A stretch of DNA of 64,000 bases, from positions 22,805 through 86,804 of the forward strand of contig CALLPC010000010.1 in assembly GCA_938015525.1 (NCBI GenBank), in the 5' to 3' direction. A program made the position numbers and the translations under genes. This DNA is from an uncultured Dehalococcoidia bacterium (GTDB lineage Bacteria > Chloroflexota > Dehalococcoidia > Tepidiformales > Tepidiformaceae). Numbering within the stretch: position 1 is the stretch's first letter; each line of letters starts with the position of its first letter. Below are positions 1 through 8,446 of the stretch, one piece after another. Below the pieces are notes generated by a model. That model was given only the letters and a program-made list of their open reading frames with translations. It had not been told where the DNA came from and did not search any database.

Positions 1-443
1 TGGCCCCGCAGCCGCCCGTGGACCCGCTCCAGCCGCACCTCATCGAAGTGCTCCGTCGCCAGCCCGTAGCCGAACCGCCCGTAGATGGGCGCCTCGGAAG
101 CCCAGAGCGCCGCGATTGGCTCACCCCAGGCCCGCACCCGCCGCAGCTGCTCCGTCATCAGGGCCGTCAGCACGCCCCGGCGGCGGTCCGTCGGCAGCAC
201 CCCTACCCACGTCACCCCCGCGCACGGCAGCGAGCCGCCCGGCACCGAAAGCTCGAAACGGAACGCCCCCGCGGACCCAATGCACCGGCCGCCTTCGAAG
301 GCCCCGAGGAGCCGCTCCCGCTCAGCGCACCGCATCCCGCCCTCCACCCGCTCGGGATTCAGCTGCCGCCCGAACGCGACCGAATTCACCGAAAAGAACG
401 CCGCCAGCTCCTCCTCCCCCGGGGCCCGCACTTCGAACGTCAT
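1..443 (-). CDS. GNAT acetyltransferase, Eis-like (3' end outside window)
   Basis: About 147 N-terminal residues are present and the reading frame runs off the left edge. Residues 80-96 (VGVLPTDRRRGVLTALM) form the acetyl-CoA pyrophosphate loop of GNAT enzymes. The stretch ALWASEAPIYGRFGYG near 112-127 is typical of the Eis/enhanced-intracellular-survival group, which acetylates amines such as aminoglycosides or protein lysines. The ATG at 443 has an AAGGAG ribosome site 5 bases upstream. The real substrate cannot be told, and the C-terminal SCP2-like domain expected for the family would lie outside the window. Confidence 0.8.
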   Translation of the reverse strand, partial: MTFEVRAPGEEELAAFFSVNSVAFGRQLNPERVEGGMRCAERERLLGAFEGGRCIGSAGAFRFELSVPGGSLPCAGVTWVGVLPTDRRRGVLTALMTEQLRRVRAWGEPIAALWASEAPIYGRFGYGLATEHFDEVRLERVHGRLRG

Positions 444-770
444 CTCCTTGCCTCCTTGCGCCGAAAACCCCAGCCTACCCCCTGCCACCTTCCCCGTCAG
501 TGACGCGGACAGCTCCGCGCGCCAGGCCGCCGCCCGGGCCCGGGCGTCCGGGCTCGCGCGCCGGGTCCGCGGCCCCCCCAAGGTGTACGCCCCCTCGTCC
601 CGCCGCGCGGCGCCGGGCGGGAACCCGCCGGCCCGGGCATCCCGAACCGCCCCCGGCCCGCACCGCCCGGGGTCGCCCTTGCGAACCTCCCGCCTGCACA
701 CCCCGCCGGCCGCGACGCCAGCGTCCGCCTCGCCCAGAGCCCGTAGCCGCCGGGCCGGTACAATGGCCCC
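444..770. other. Intergenic region between divergent genes
   Basis: About 330 bases without a credible gene. It holds the ribosome site of the leftward acetyltransferase at its left end and the promoter of the PAC2 gene at its right end. Frames open through it lack the codon pattern of the neighbours. Confidence 0.6.
759..764 (+). promoter_or_regulatory. -10 box TACAAT, leaderless promoter of PAC2 gene
   Basis: TACAAT ends 6 bases before the GTG at 771, so transcription should begin at or next to the start codon. No ribosome binding site precedes the GTG, which agrees with a leaderless mRNA. Confidence 0.6.
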
Positions 771-1658
771 GTGGACGGTTTTTCCATCTCCCCCGTCGAC
801 CCTCCCCTCCGCTCCCCCATCGTCATCCTCACCTTCACCGGCTGGAGCGACACCGGCACGGTGACCACCGATGCCGCCAGCCACCTCATCGAGGCCTTCG
901 GCGGCACCCGCTTCCTCGAGGTCGACCCCGAGGAGTACTACGTCTTCACCGACACCCGGCCCACCGTCTCCATCGACGAATCCGGCGTCCGCCGCCTCCG
1001 ATGGCCCGAAAACCACGCCTACGCCCTCCGCACCGGCCTCGGCGAGCATGACCTCGTGGTCGTCCGCGGCGTCGAGCCCAACCTCCGCTGGCGGACCTTC
1101 GCCGCCCGCCTCGCCGACGCGCTCGTCCCCCTCGCGCCTGCCCTCGTCTGCACCCTCGTTGCCCGGCCGGCGGCAACCCCGCACACCCGCCCCATCCCCG
1201 TCACCGGCTCAAGCGCCGACCCTCGCCTCGCCGCCCGCTACGGCCTCGGCCGCTCCCTCTACCAGGGTCCCACCGGCATCATCGGCGTCATCCACGACGT
1301 CCTCCGCGCACGCGGCCTCGACCTCATCAGCCTCGCCGCCGGCGTGCCCCACTACCTCAGCATCGACGAAAACCCGCCCGCTACCCTCGCCCTCCTCCGC
1401 GCCCTCGAGCCCATCCTCGGCTACCCCGTCCCCGAAGAAGACCTCGAAGACCGCGCAGCCGCCTTCATCGACCGCGTCAACGAAGCCTCCCGCGGCGACG
1501 ACCAGGTCGGCACCTACGTCCGCACCCTCGAAGACCAGTTCGAAGACGACGTCGACGCCCAGGCCGCCGACGACGAGACCGGCGACAGCGAACTCCCCTC
1601 CGCCGACGACATCCTCAAGGACGTGGAGGACTTCCTCCGCGGCACCGGAGACCGCTAA
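771..1658 (+). CDS. PAC2 family protein
   Basis: 295 residues. The N-terminus carries the PAC2 family glycine motif GWSDTG at 24-29, and VPHY followed by NPPA near the middle matches the conserved VPHY...NP block of the family. PAC2 proteins are related to eukaryotic proteasome assembly chaperones. Bacterial members occur in actinobacteria and relatives, and their role is poorly known. The last 45 residues are very acidic. The GTG start at 771 is fixed by a -10 box just upstream; the ATG at 763 is out of frame. No proteasome gene lies nearby, so the partner is unknown. Confidence 0.8.
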   Translation: MDGFSISPVDPPLRSPIVILTFTGWSDTGTVTTDAASHLIEAFGGTRFLEVDPEEYYVFTDTRPTVSIDESGVRRLRWPENHAYALRTGLGEHDLVVVRGVEPNLRWRTFAARLADALVPLAPALVCTLVARPAATPHTRPIPVTGSSADPRLAARYGLGRSLYQGPTGIIGVIHDVLRARGLDLISLAAGVPHYLSIDENPPATLALLRALEPILGYPVPEEDLEDRAAAFIDRVNEASRGDDQVGTYVRTLEDQFEDDVDAQAADDETGDSELPSADDILKDVEDFLRGTGDR

Positions 1659-1957
1659 CCCCGCCCGCTCGGACCCCATTCCCCCGGCAGCCCCCAAACC
1701 CCGCCCCCCGGCACAGACCCCTTGCGCTGCATCAGGCCGCGAGCCGCACTGGCCTCCCGACCCCCGCCCGCGGACCGCGGCCGCCTTGCCCCCGCCGCAG
1801 CATGACTGGCAGCCGCCCGTTCGGGGTCCCGTCCCCCGCGCACAGGCCGTCGCTCAGCGCCGCTCCATCGCCAGGCCTCCCGTCGCTGGCCCGGCCGCCT
1901 CCCTGCACCGCGCGGCCGTGAGGGCGGAGCACCCCAGGCCCTGCCCGCCCCCGGCGG
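1659..1957. other. Convergent intergenic region, nothing recognised
   Basis: About 300 bases between the ends of the PAC2 gene and the leftward GntR gene. It is GC-rich with short G/C repeats. I see no gene, no clear hairpin terminator with a T tract and no repeat family. Confidence 0.5.
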
Positions 1958-2281
1958 CTAAGGGAAATCGCTCCCCGGGATGCTCTCCGGGTCCCGCACC
2001 AGCTCCTCCCACCGCCGCCGGATCACGTCGAGCGGCGCCGGCGGCGGCGTCCACGGCAACCCCCGCACGATGACCCCGCGGTTCGGCGCATGCTCCACCA
2101 GCCCCTCGCTCTCCAGGCGCCGAAACGCCTCCCGGACCGGCGTCTGGCTCACCCCCCAGCGCGCCGCAATCTCCTCCTGCCGCAGGTGCTCCCCCTCCTT
2201 CAAATTCCCCGAGAGAATCGCCGCCTGCAGCGCCTCGTAGACCAGGTCCGCCTTCGTCTTGCGCGGGTTCCGCGTCCCCAT
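1958..2281 (-). CDS. GntR-type transcriptional regulator, short
   Basis: 107 residues. Residues 12-75 are a GntR winged helix: ADLVYEALQAAILSGNLKEG, then EEIAARWGVSQTPVREAFRR, then a wing ending NRGVIVRG. Normal FadR/FCD-type members carry a 130-residue ligand-binding domain after this, but here only about 30 residues follow, so it resembles the HTH portion alone. Ligand and targets cannot be predicted. The start ATG at 2281 has a TATGCT -10 box 6 bases upstream on the minus strand, so the mRNA is probably leaderless. It is divergent from the flagellar operon and could regulate it, but nothing shows that. Confidence 0.75.
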   Translation of the reverse strand: MGTRNPRKTKADLVYEALQAAILSGNLKEGEHLRQEEIAARWGVSQTPVREAFRRLESEGLVEHAPNRGVIVRGLPWTPPPAPLDVIRRRWEELVRDPESIPGSDFP

Positions 2282-2287
2282 ATGCCA

Positions 2288-2293
2288 AGCATA
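2288..2293 (-). promoter_or_regulatory. -10 box TATGCT, leaderless promoter of GntR gene
   Basis: On the minus strand TATGCT is followed by 6 bases and then the ATG of the GntR regulator. There is no Shine-Dalgarno sequence. Confidence 0.6.
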
Positions 2294-2351
2294 CCCCACC
2301 TCCCCCCTCACCCCTCCCCGTTCCCCGCTCCCTCTCCAACCTCCGACCTCA

Positions 2352-2364
2352 TCAGGGATTCCCC
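2352..2364 (+). promoter_or_regulatory. Box TCAGGGATTCCCC upstream of flbD operon (distal)
   Basis: Near-palindromic GGGATTCCCC with a TCA prefix. It lies 43 bp upstream of a second copy at 2395-2408, about four helical turns away. Similar boxes precede fliP, the PilZ gene and the zinc-ribbon gene at 39728. Candidate regulator binding site; no regulator is identified. Confidence 0.45.
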
Positions 2365-2394
2365 CGCCCAACCTCAGCACCCCCCGCCCCGCCC

Positions 2395-2408
2395 TCAGGG
2401 AGTTCCCC
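2395..2408 (+). promoter_or_regulatory. Box TCAGGGAGTTCCCC upstream of flbD operon (proximal)
   Basis: Second copy of the box. It ends 25 bp before a TACGCT -10 element, so it would sit just upstream of or over the -35 region, as expected for an activator site. Confidence 0.45.
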
Positions 2409-2433
2409 ACGTCCCTCGCTCCACACCCGCCCC

Positions 2434-2439
2434 TACGCT
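2434..2439 (+). promoter_or_regulatory. Probable -10 box TACGCT of the flbD-motAB operon
   Basis: TACGCTGG occurs in the same place relative to the box upstream of fliP (6557-6562). No convincing -35 hexamer is seen, in keeping with activator dependence. Confidence 0.45.
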
Positions 2440-2467
2440 GGAGGCACCCGCCTCTCGGGGCATCGCC

Positions 2468-2668
2468 ATGATCAAGCTCACCCGCATCGACGGCACCGAG
2501 TTCTACCTCAACCCGGACCTCTTCGAGGTCATGGAAGCCAGCCACGACACCCACATCACCCTCACCAACGGCCACCGCTACGTCTGCCAGGAATCCCCCG
2601 ACACCATCGTCGAGCGCATCGCCGAGTTCCGTCGCCGGGCAATTGGCGCCATCAGGAGGTCCGCCTGA
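2468..2668 (+). CDS. flbD: FlbD flagellar protein
   Basis: 66 residues. It matches the small FlbD family, starting MIKLTRIDGTEFYLNPDLFE and continuing with an ITLTNGHRYVCQES strand. FlbD proteins are commonly encoded next to motA/motB in Firmicutes, spirochaetes and relatives; the exact role in motility is unclear. This is the first gene of the flagellar operon. Its TGA overlaps the motA ATG (TGATG), so the two are translationally coupled. The start ATG follows a gap of about 29 bases from the proposed -10 box. Confidence 0.85.
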   Translation: MIKLTRIDGTEFYLNPDLFEVMEASHDTHITLTNGHRYVCQESPDTIVERIAEFRRRAIGAIRRSA

Positions 2669-3465
2669 TGGACCTCGCCACCACCATCGGCCTCGGCATC
2701 GCCATCATCGGCATCATCGGTGGCAACATCCTCGAGGGCGGCGACCCGATGAAGCTCATCAACCTCCCGGGCTTCTTCATCGTCGTCCTCGGCTCCTTCG
2801 GCGCCGTCATGATCTCCCAGCCCCTCTCCGTCATGATCGGCCTCCCCAAGTTCATCCTCAAAGCCTTCCTCGGCGGCGGAAAACACGACTCCTCCGAAAC
2901 CGTCGAACTCTTCGTCCAGATGGCCGACAAGGCCCGTCGCGAAGGCCTCCTCGCCCTCGAAGCGGACATCGAGAAAATCCATGACCCCTTCACCCGCAAA
3001 GGCGTGCAGCTCATGATCGACGGCACCGACCCCGAGCTCCTCCGCGAAATCATGGAAATCGAGCGGGAATCCATGAAACACCGCCACGAAGGCAACTTCG
3101 CCGCCCTCGAATTCATGGGCGGCATCGCTCCCACCATCGGCGTCCTCGGTGCCGTCATGGGCCTCATGAGCGTCATGTCCCACCTCGACGAACCCGACCA
3201 CATCGGCCCCGGCATCGCCACCGCCTTCGTCGCCACCTTCTACGGGGTCTTCACCGCCAACGTCCTCTGGCTCCCCCTCGCCAACAAACTCAAGAACAAC
3301 TCCAAACACGAACTCCACGCCCTCGACGTCGTCATCGAAGGCCTCATGTCCATCCAGGCCGGCGATAACCCCCGCATCGTCCGCGAAAAGCTCGAAGGCT
3401 TCCTCCAGCCCTCCGCCCGCGGTAAGAAGGACGACCACGCCGAGGCCCGCCGGGAGGCCGCATGA
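2668..3465 (+). CDS. motA: Flagellar motor stator protein MotA
   Basis: 265 residues, the usual MotA length. Four membrane spans are visible: about 2-20, 31-50, 150-170 and 180-205. A charged cytoplasmic loop lies between spans 2 and 3, with the REGLLALE segment that touches the rotor. The stretch GGIAPTIGVLGAVMGL carries the conserved proline (P155) needed for torque. With MotB it forms the ion-driven stator in the cytoplasmic membrane. The start overlaps flbD and the stop overlaps motB by 4 bases. Confidence 0.95.
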   Translation: MDLATTIGLGIAIIGIIGGNILEGGDPMKLINLPGFFIVVLGSFGAVMISQPLSVMIGLPKFILKAFLGGGKHDSSETVELFVQMADKARREGLLALEADIEKIHDPFTRKGVQLMIDGTDPELLREIMEIERESMKHRHEGNFAALEFMGGIAPTIGVLGAVMGLMSVMSHLDEPDHIGPGIATAFVATFYGVFTANVLWLPLANKLKNNSKHELHALDVVIEGLMSIQAGDNPRIVREKLEGFLQPSARGKKDDHAEARREAA

Positions 3466-4217
3466 GCCGCAAAGCCCCCGAAGCCGAAAAACCCGAAAAC
3501 CACGAACGATGGATCGTCTCCTACGCCGACATGGTGACGCTCCTCTTCGCCCTCTTCGTCGTCCTCTACGCCACCAGCGACGCCAATCCCCAGAAGCTCC
3601 AGTCTGTCCGCGTCTCCATCGAGCAGGCCTTCTCCATCGGCGTCCTCCAGGGCTCCAACGGCTCCTCACCCGTCCTCAACCAGGGCGGCGGCCTCACCCC
3701 CTCCCTCAACGAAATCCGCTCCAACACCTTCGAAGGCCTCAACAAAACCCTCACCGAATTCGCCGCCGCCAACGGCCTCGAAGGCAAAATCCAGCTCCGC
3801 TCCGACGCCACCTCCATCACCATCTCCCTCGCCGATAACCTCCTCTTCGACCCCGGCTCCGCCGACCTCCGCCCTGGCAGCAGCGATGTCCTCCTCCAGG
3901 TCGCCGATGCCCTCCGCGGCCTCCCCAACCAGCTCCGCATCGAAGGCCACACCGACGACATCCCCCCCAACAGCCGCGACTACCCCACCAACTGGGAGCT
4001 CTCCACCGCCCGCGCCACCCGCGTCCTCCGCGTCCTCGTCGAACAGGGCGGCCTCGACCCCGCGAAACTCTACGCCGCCGGCTACGCCGATACCCGGCCC
4101 CTCGCCGATAACGCCACCCCCGAAGGCCGCGCCCTCAACCGCCGCGCCGACATCGTCATCCTCTACCCCACCATCGAAGACCTGCAGAAAGCCCTCTCCG
4201 GGGCCCAGCGGAGGTAG
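3462..4217 (+). CDS. motB: Flagellar motor stator protein MotB
   Basis: 251 residues. A single membrane span at about 17-38 contains the essential ion-binding aspartate D23 (SYADMVTLL). Then comes a plug/linker and an OmpA-like peptidoglycan-binding domain, about 110-240, with EGHTDDIP at 161-168 and NRRADIVIL at 226-234. It anchors the stator to the cell wall. An ATGA overlap with motA gives coupled translation. Whether the motor uses protons or sodium cannot be decided from the sequence alone. Confidence 0.95.
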   Translation: MSRKAPEAEKPENHERWIVSYADMVTLLFALFVVLYATSDANPQKLQSVRVSIEQAFSIGVLQGSNGSSPVLNQGGGLTPSLNEIRSNTFEGLNKTLTEFAAANGLEGKIQLRSDATSITISLADNLLFDPGSADLRPGSSDVLLQVADALRGLPNQLRIEGHTDDIPPNSRDYPTNWELSTARATRVLRVLVEQGGLDPAKLYAAGYADTRPLADNATPEGRALNRRADIVILYPTIEDLQKALSGAQRR

Positions 4218-4222
4218 CACGC

Positions 4223-4756
4223 GTGTTCAAGGACAAAAAAATCCTCGCCGGCGGCGCCGTCCTCTTCGCCGCAGCCTTCTGGTTCTACATCAAACCGAAC
4301 TACATGGACCCCAAGCCCCCGCCCATCTACACCGCTGAGCAAATCGCCAGCGCGCCCCGACCCACCCTGTTCATCGGCAAGGCCGCCGGCGGCCACGGCG
4401 GCAAGGCCAGCAACGCCCCCGACGGCATCGTCCTCAACCTCAAACCCTCCGGCACCACCCAGCGCTACGTCAAAGTCATCATGGCGCTCGAGTTCGGCCC
4501 CGCCACCCCCCCGTGGGTCGGCCTCTCCACCGACCAGGTCGCCGCCAAGAACGCCGAGTTCGCCCACCACCTCGAACCCGAAATGCACAAGATCCTCGAC
4601 GCCATCGCCAACGTCATCGGCTCCCACACCGCCGAAGAAGTCTCAACCGTCGAAGGCAAAGAGAAACTCAAAGAAGAACTCATCGAAGCCATCAATCACC
4701 ACCTCCACGGCGAAAAAGTTCAAAAAATCTACTTCGAAACCTTCATCGTCCAGTAG
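4223..4756 (+). CDS. fliL: FliL-like basal body-associated protein
   Basis: 177 residues with a GTG start 5 bases after motB and an upstream GGAGGT. One membrane span at about 8-24 is followed by a domain containing [11 protein letters not shown] and, near the end, [12 protein letters not shown] and [10 protein letters not shown], which fits the FliL fold. FliL is a single-pass protein that surrounds the stator and supports torque. The position between motB and the switch/export genes is the common FliL position. Sequence similarity is moderate, so the name rests on fold features plus context. Confidence 0.85.
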   Translation: MFKDKKILAGGAVLFAAAFWFYIKPNYMDPKPPPIYTAEQIASAPRPTLFIGKAAGGHGGKASNAPDGIVLNLKPSGTTQRYVKVIMALEFGPATPPWVGLSTDQVAAKNAEFAHHLEPEMHKILDAIANVIGSHTAEEVSTVEGKEKLKEELIEAINHHLHGEKVQKIYFETFIVQ

Positions 4757-4767
4757 GAGCGCGCCCC

Positions 4768-5853
4768 ATGGCCGACCCCGTCGAGATCCTCGCCCAGCTC
4801 CTCTCCCCCCAGCAGGCCGCTACCCTCGATACCGTCGGCCGCCGCGCCTGGGAAGCCGCCGCCCGCGCCCTCCAGCACATCCAGGGCTCCGCCCCGGTCG
4901 TCACCCTCGGCCAGGCCCGCCTCGTCATGCCCGAGGAAATCCAGGGCGAGTTCGCCGAACCCCACCTCGCCATCCCCATCGAACTCTCCACCGACAACGA
5001 CCAGTCCGCGGTAGCCTACCTCGTTCTCCCCACCGCCCCCGCCGCCGCCTGCCTCCAGACGGAGGCCGATAACCCCGAGGACCAGGAGCAGCAGACCCTC
5101 GTCGTCGCCTCCACCATCCTCGGCCAGGTCATCCAGGCCCTCAACCAGGACGTCTTCGCCAGCTCCTCCAACGGCCTCATCCTCTCCTTCGACGACGTCA
5201 CCGCCAACACCATGCCCGCCACCCTTGGCGGCCTCGATGACGCCTGCCTCTACCTCACTGCCAGCATCGCCGCGGCTCAAAGCCTCCCCATCGCCCTCGT
5301 CCTGCCCGGCACGTTCCTCGACATCGTCGCCGGCTCCATGGCCAGCACCCTCGCCGAGCCCCCATCGGCTGAAACCCCCCTGATCACTCAGGAAGACCTC
5401 GAAGCTGCCGAACTCCTCGATGTCGAACTCCAGCGCATCGAGGACCCCATGCCCAGCCACCAGCAGCCCGAACCCCCGCGCACCGAACCTCGCCGCGCCG
5501 CACCTCCGCCGAAGGAGCAGCCGCCGGTCACCGCCCAGCGCGCCCGCTTCACCCCCCTTCCCGACCCCGCTCCCCCCGAGCACATCTCCGGCATCGAACT
5601 CCTCGCCGGCCTCGAAATGAACGTCACCGTCGAGCTCGGCCGCACCCGCCTCACCGTCGCTGAAGTCCTCAGCCTCGGCCCCGGCTCCGTCATCGAACTT
5701 GACCGCATCGCCGGCGAACCCGTCGACATCCTCGTCAACGACCGCCTCGTCGCCCGCGGTGAAGTCGTCGTCGTCGACGAAAACTTCGGCGTCCGCGTCG
5801 TCGAAGTCGTTCGCCGCAGCCACGAAATCGAAGAACCCGAGCCCGTCGCATGA
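4768..5853 (+). CDS. fliN: Flagellar switch protein FliN/FliY
   Basis: 361 residues. The C-terminal 70 residues (about 282-348) are a SpoA/FliN domain: [20 protein letters not shown], then [18 protein letters not shown] and [14 protein letters not shown]. The N-terminal ~190 residues resemble a degenerate CheC/FliY-type domain and are joined by a proline-rich linker (about 225-275). FliN proper is about 100-140 residues, so the architecture is FliY-like. It is part of the cytoplasmic C-ring. No FliM or FliG is in the window. The ATG at 4768 follows GGAGC; the stop overlaps fliO. Confidence 0.85.
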   Translation: MADPVEILAQLLSPQQAATLDTVGRRAWEAAARALQHIQGSAPVVTLGQARLVMPEEIQGEFAEPHLAIPIELSTDNDQSAVAYLVLPTAPAAACLQTEADNPEDQEQQTLVVASTILGQVIQALNQDVFASSSNGLILSFDDVTANTMPATLGGLDDACLYLTASIAAAQSLPIALVLPGTFLDIVAGSMASTLAEPPSAETPLITQEDLEAAELLDVELQRIEDPMPSHQQPEPPRTEPRRAAPPPKEQPPVTAQRARFTPLPDPAPPEHISGIELLAGLEMNVTVELGRTRLTVAEVLSLGPGSVIELDRIAGEPVDILVNDRLVARGEVVVVDENFGVRVVEVVRRSHEIEEPEPVA

Positions 5854-6452
5854 GCGACCCGGCGGCCCGGAAGCGCCTCATTTGGCTCGTCGCCATCTGC
5901 GGCGCACTCCTCGTCGCTATCCTCTTCGTCTCCCTCGCGGCTCCCTCCCCCCGGCCAGCTTCCCCAACCCTCGTCCCCGCCGACCCCTCGCCGCTCGCCG
6001 AGACCCCCCTCACCGACCCCGGCGCCGAAACCGGCTTCTCCCTCGGCCCCGGCGCCCTCCTCTCCCTCGGCTGGCGGCTCGGCCTCGTCGCCCTGGTCAT
6101 CGGCAGCTCCATCCTCGGCCTCCGCTGGTGGGCCCGGCGCATGGCCACCCCCGCCAGCACCACCGGCTTCCTCCGCGTCGTCGATACCCTCCCCATCAGC
6201 AGCGGCCGCACCATCCACCTCCTCGCCCTCGGCGACCGCGTCATCGCCATCGGCGCCACCCCGCAGCAGATCACCATGCTCGAAGCCCTCACCCCCGAAG
6301 AGGCCCGGCGCGTCCTCGCCGCCGCCGAGGCCAAAAAAGACCCGCTCCCCCTCGGCGATTTCGCGGCCCACCTGCTCGACTCCCTCCGCCGCACCGAACA
6401 GCGCACTCCCCCCGAGCCCGTCATCGGCGCCGGGCCCAGGCCCCAGTCCTAG
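5850..6452 (+). CDS. fliO: FliO-like flagellar export protein
   Basis: 200 residues. Two hydrophobic segments are present, about 10-31 and 70-92. The second is followed by RWWARRM and a small domain with [20 protein letters not shown] and [16 protein letters not shown], the typical FliO cytoplasmic region (the phrase 'l.vve..pLg.kr.l.lv.vg...lLlG...' of the family). FliO assists FliP assembly into the export gate. It overlaps the fliN stop by 4 bases and is the last gene of the first operon; a promoter region for fliP follows. Confidence 0.8.
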   Translation: MSDPAARKRLIWLVAICGALLVAILFVSLAAPSPRPASPTLVPADPSPLAETPLTDPGAETGFSLGPGALLSLGWRLGLVALVIGSSILGLRWWARRMATPASTTGFLRVVDTLPISSGRTIHLLALGDRVIAIGATPQQITMLEALTPEEARRVLAAAEAKKDPLPLGDFAAHLLDSLRRTEQRTPPEPVIGAGPRPQS

Positions 6453-6471
6453 GCGCTTCCCCCGCCCCGGA

Positions 6472-6483
6472 TCAGGGTTCTCC
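6472..6483 (+). promoter_or_regulatory. Box TCAGGGTTCTCC upstream of fliP (distal)
   Basis: Same TCAGGG start as the boxes before flbD, with a less symmetric right half. It lies 46 bp upstream of the box at 6520-6529. A third, weaker TGAGGGAAACGCCCC sits between them at 6496-6510. Confidence 0.4.
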
Positions 6484-6519
6484 GCCGCCCGCCCGTGAGG
6501 GAAACGCCCCCGCTCCGCT

Positions 6520-6529
6520 GGGGTTCTCC
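6520..6529 (+). promoter_or_regulatory. Box GGGGTTCTCC upstream of fliP (proximal)
   Basis: Ends 27 bp before the TACGCT -10 element at 6557, nearly the same spacing as the proximal box before flbD (25 bp). Confidence 0.4.
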
Positions 6530-6556
6530 GGATTCAGACCCGCCCCCTCCCGCCCG

Positions 6557-6562
6557 TACGCT
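6557..6562 (+). promoter_or_regulatory. Probable -10 box TACGCT of the fliP operon
   Basis: TACGCTGG is identical to the element upstream of flbD. The predicted transcript start is about 25 bases before the fliP GTG. Confidence 0.45.
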
Positions 6563-6593
6563 GGCCTCACCCTTCCTCCCACCGGGGGCCACC

Positions 6594-7382
6594 GTGGCGC
6601 ACCGCCAGAAACCCCGCCGCCGTCGGCGCATCCTCCTCACCCTCGCCCTCCTCGGCCTCGCCCTCCTCGCCCTCACCAGCTGCGTTCAGCAGACGGCCGC
6701 CCCCGCGCAGCCCTCCCCGCCCCAGGACCCTGCCGCCCTCGCCCAGGACCCCCGCAACGTCTCCGCCGCCATCCAGCTGCTCGTCCTCATCACCGTCCTC
6801 TCCCTCGCCCCCGCCATCCTCGTCATGGTCACCTCGTTCACCCGCATCATCGTCGTCCTCTCCCTCGTCCGGAATGCGATCGGCATCCCCCAGCTCCCGC
6901 CCAACCAGGTCCTCATCGGCATGGCCCTCTTCCTCACGGCCTTCGTCATGGCCCCACAGGTCAAGACCATCAACGACGAAGCCGTCCAGCCCTACCTCGC
7001 AGGCACCATCTCCCAGCAAGAAGCCTTCGAGCGCGGTGAAGCCCCCCTCCGCCAGTTCATGCTCCGCCAAACCCGCGAACAGGACCTCGCCCTCTTCCTC
7101 AAGCTCTCCGGCAGCCCCAAACCGAACACCCCCGACGATGTCCCCACCTACGTCCTCATCCCCGCCTTCACCATCAGCGAACTCAAGACGGCCTTCCAGA
7201 TGGGCTTCGTCATGTTCGTCCCCTTCCTCATCATCGACCTCGTCATCTCCTCCGCCCTCCTCAGCATGGGCATGATGATGCTGCCCCCCGTCATCGTCTC
7301 CCTCCCCTTCAAAATCCTCCTCTTCGTCCTCGTCGATGGCTGGTACCTCATCGTCGGCTCCCTCGTCGGGAGCTTCGCCTAG
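6594..7382 (+). CDS. fliP: Flagellar export gate protein FliP
   Basis: 262 residues from the GTG at 6594. After a basic N-terminus (KPRRRRR) comes a hydrophobic signal ending LTSC, with C30 in a lipobox-like position. The FliP core follows: [20 protein letters not shown], then GLY-type export-gate helices, [16 protein letters not shown], and [20 protein letters not shown], the FliP signature. FliP is the main subunit of the type III export channel in the membrane. Cleaved signal peptides are known for FliP, but a lipobox is unusual. The fliQ GTG begins 9 bases after the stop. Confidence 0.93.
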   Translation: MAHRQKPRRRRRILLTLALLGLALLALTSCVQQTAAPAQPSPPQDPAALAQDPRNVSAAIQLLVLITVLSLAPAILVMVTSFTRIIVVLSLVRNAIGIPQLPPNQVLIGMALFLTAFVMAPQVKTINDEAVQPYLAGTISQQEAFERGEAPLRQFMLRQTREQDLALFLKLSGSPKPNTPDDVPTYVLIPAFTISELKTAFQMGFVMFVPFLIIDLVISSALLSMGMMMLPPVIVSLPFKILLFVLVDGWYLIVGSLVGSFA

Positions 7383-7391
7383 GAGCATCCC

Positions 7392-7661
7392 GTGAACGAA
7401 GGCGTCATCCTCGGCCTCATGCGCGAAGCCCTCACCGTCGGCATGCTCGTCGGCGCACCTGTCCTCGCCACCACCCTCGTCGTCGGCATGGTCGTCTCCA
7501 TCATCCAGGCCGCCACCCAGGTCAACGAAGCCACCCTCACCTTCGTGCCCAAGCTCATCGCCGTCTTCGTCGCCCTGCTCCTCTTCGGCCCCTGGATGAT
7601 GACCACCCTCCTCGATTTCACCGCAGGCATCTTCGCCAACATGGGCGCATACGGGCGCTGA
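7392..7661 (+). CDS. fliQ: Flagellar export gate protein FliQ
   Basis: 89 residues, the normal FliQ length, with two membrane hairpin helices. It carries the family phrase GAPVLATTLVVGMVVSIIQA followed by TQVNEATLTFVPKL. It forms the outer layer of the FliPQR export gate. The GTG start is preceded by AGGAG. It is closely followed by fliR (2 bases). Confidence 0.95.
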   Translation: MNEGVILGLMREALTVGMLVGAPVLATTLVVGMVVSIIQAATQVNEATLTFVPKLIAVFVALLLFGPWMMTTLLDFTAGIFANMGAYGR

Positions 7662-7663
7662 CC

Positions 7664-8446
7664 ATGGCCCTCGACCTCTCCCCCCTCGCGACCTACACCT
7701 TCCTGCTCATCCTCATCCGCACCTCCGCCATGCTCGTCTCCTCCCCGCTCCTCTCCCACCGCGGCATCCCGGCCCAGGCCAAGGTCGGCTTCGCCGTCTT
7801 CACCGCCCTCGTGCTCACCCCGATTACGAAGCTCCCCGGCGGCCAGCCGCCCGAGACTCTCAGCCGCCTCGTCGACGACGTCCTCCGCGAAGCCCTCTTC
7901 GGCCTCGGGCTCGGCCTCACCATGAACATCGTTTTCATCGGCCTCCAGATGGCCTCCCGCATCATCGGCCTCCAGGTCGGCTTCGGCCTCGGCGCCGTCT
8001 TCGACCCCATCACCGGCACCGAATTCGGCGTCTTCGACCAGTTCTATGCCCTCCTCGTCACCCTCGTCTTCTTCGCCATCAGCGGCCATCACCTCGTCAT
8101 CCAGTCCCTCGCCGAGACGCTCCAGGCCGTACCGCCCGGCACCTTCGACCCCTTCGCGCTCACCCCCTCCGGCATCACCTCCCTCGTCGCCGGCCTCACC
8201 GTCACCGCCGTCCGCATCGCCATGCCCATCATGGCCGCCCTCCTCCTCACCGACGTCGGCATGGGCATCGTCGCCCGCACCGTCCCCCAGGTGCAGATCC
8301 TCATCGTCGGCGCCCCCGTCAAAATCGGCGTCGGCGTCCTCGTCCTCGCCGCCGCCCTCCCCGTCACCATGCAGCTCATGAACGGCGTCATCGGCACCGC
8401 CCTCGCCGGCTCCAGCCGCACACTCCTCGGCGGAGGTGCCCCCTAG
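7664..8446 (+). CDS. fliR: Flagellar export gate protein FliR
   Basis: 260 residues and strongly hydrophobic with about six spans, as in FliR. Recognisable stretches are LILIRTSAMLVSSPLLSHRG near the start, IGLQVGFGLGAVFDPITGTE in the middle, and MPIMAALLLTDVGMGIVART. It closes the FliPQR gate and contacts FlhB. The stop TAG is directly followed by the flhB ATG. Confidence 0.94.
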   Translation: MALDLSPLATYTFLLILIRTSAMLVSSPLLSHRGIPAQAKVGFAVFTALVLTPITKLPGGQPPETLSRLVDDVLREALFGLGLGLTMNIVFIGLQMASRIIGLQVGFGLGAVFDPITGTEFGVFDQFYALLVTLVFFAISGHHLVIQSLAETLQAVPPGTFDPFALTPSGITSLVAGLTVTAVRIAMPIMAALLLTDVGMGIVARTVPQVQILIVGAPVKIGVGVLVLAAALPVTMQLMNGVIGTALAGSSRTLLGGGAP

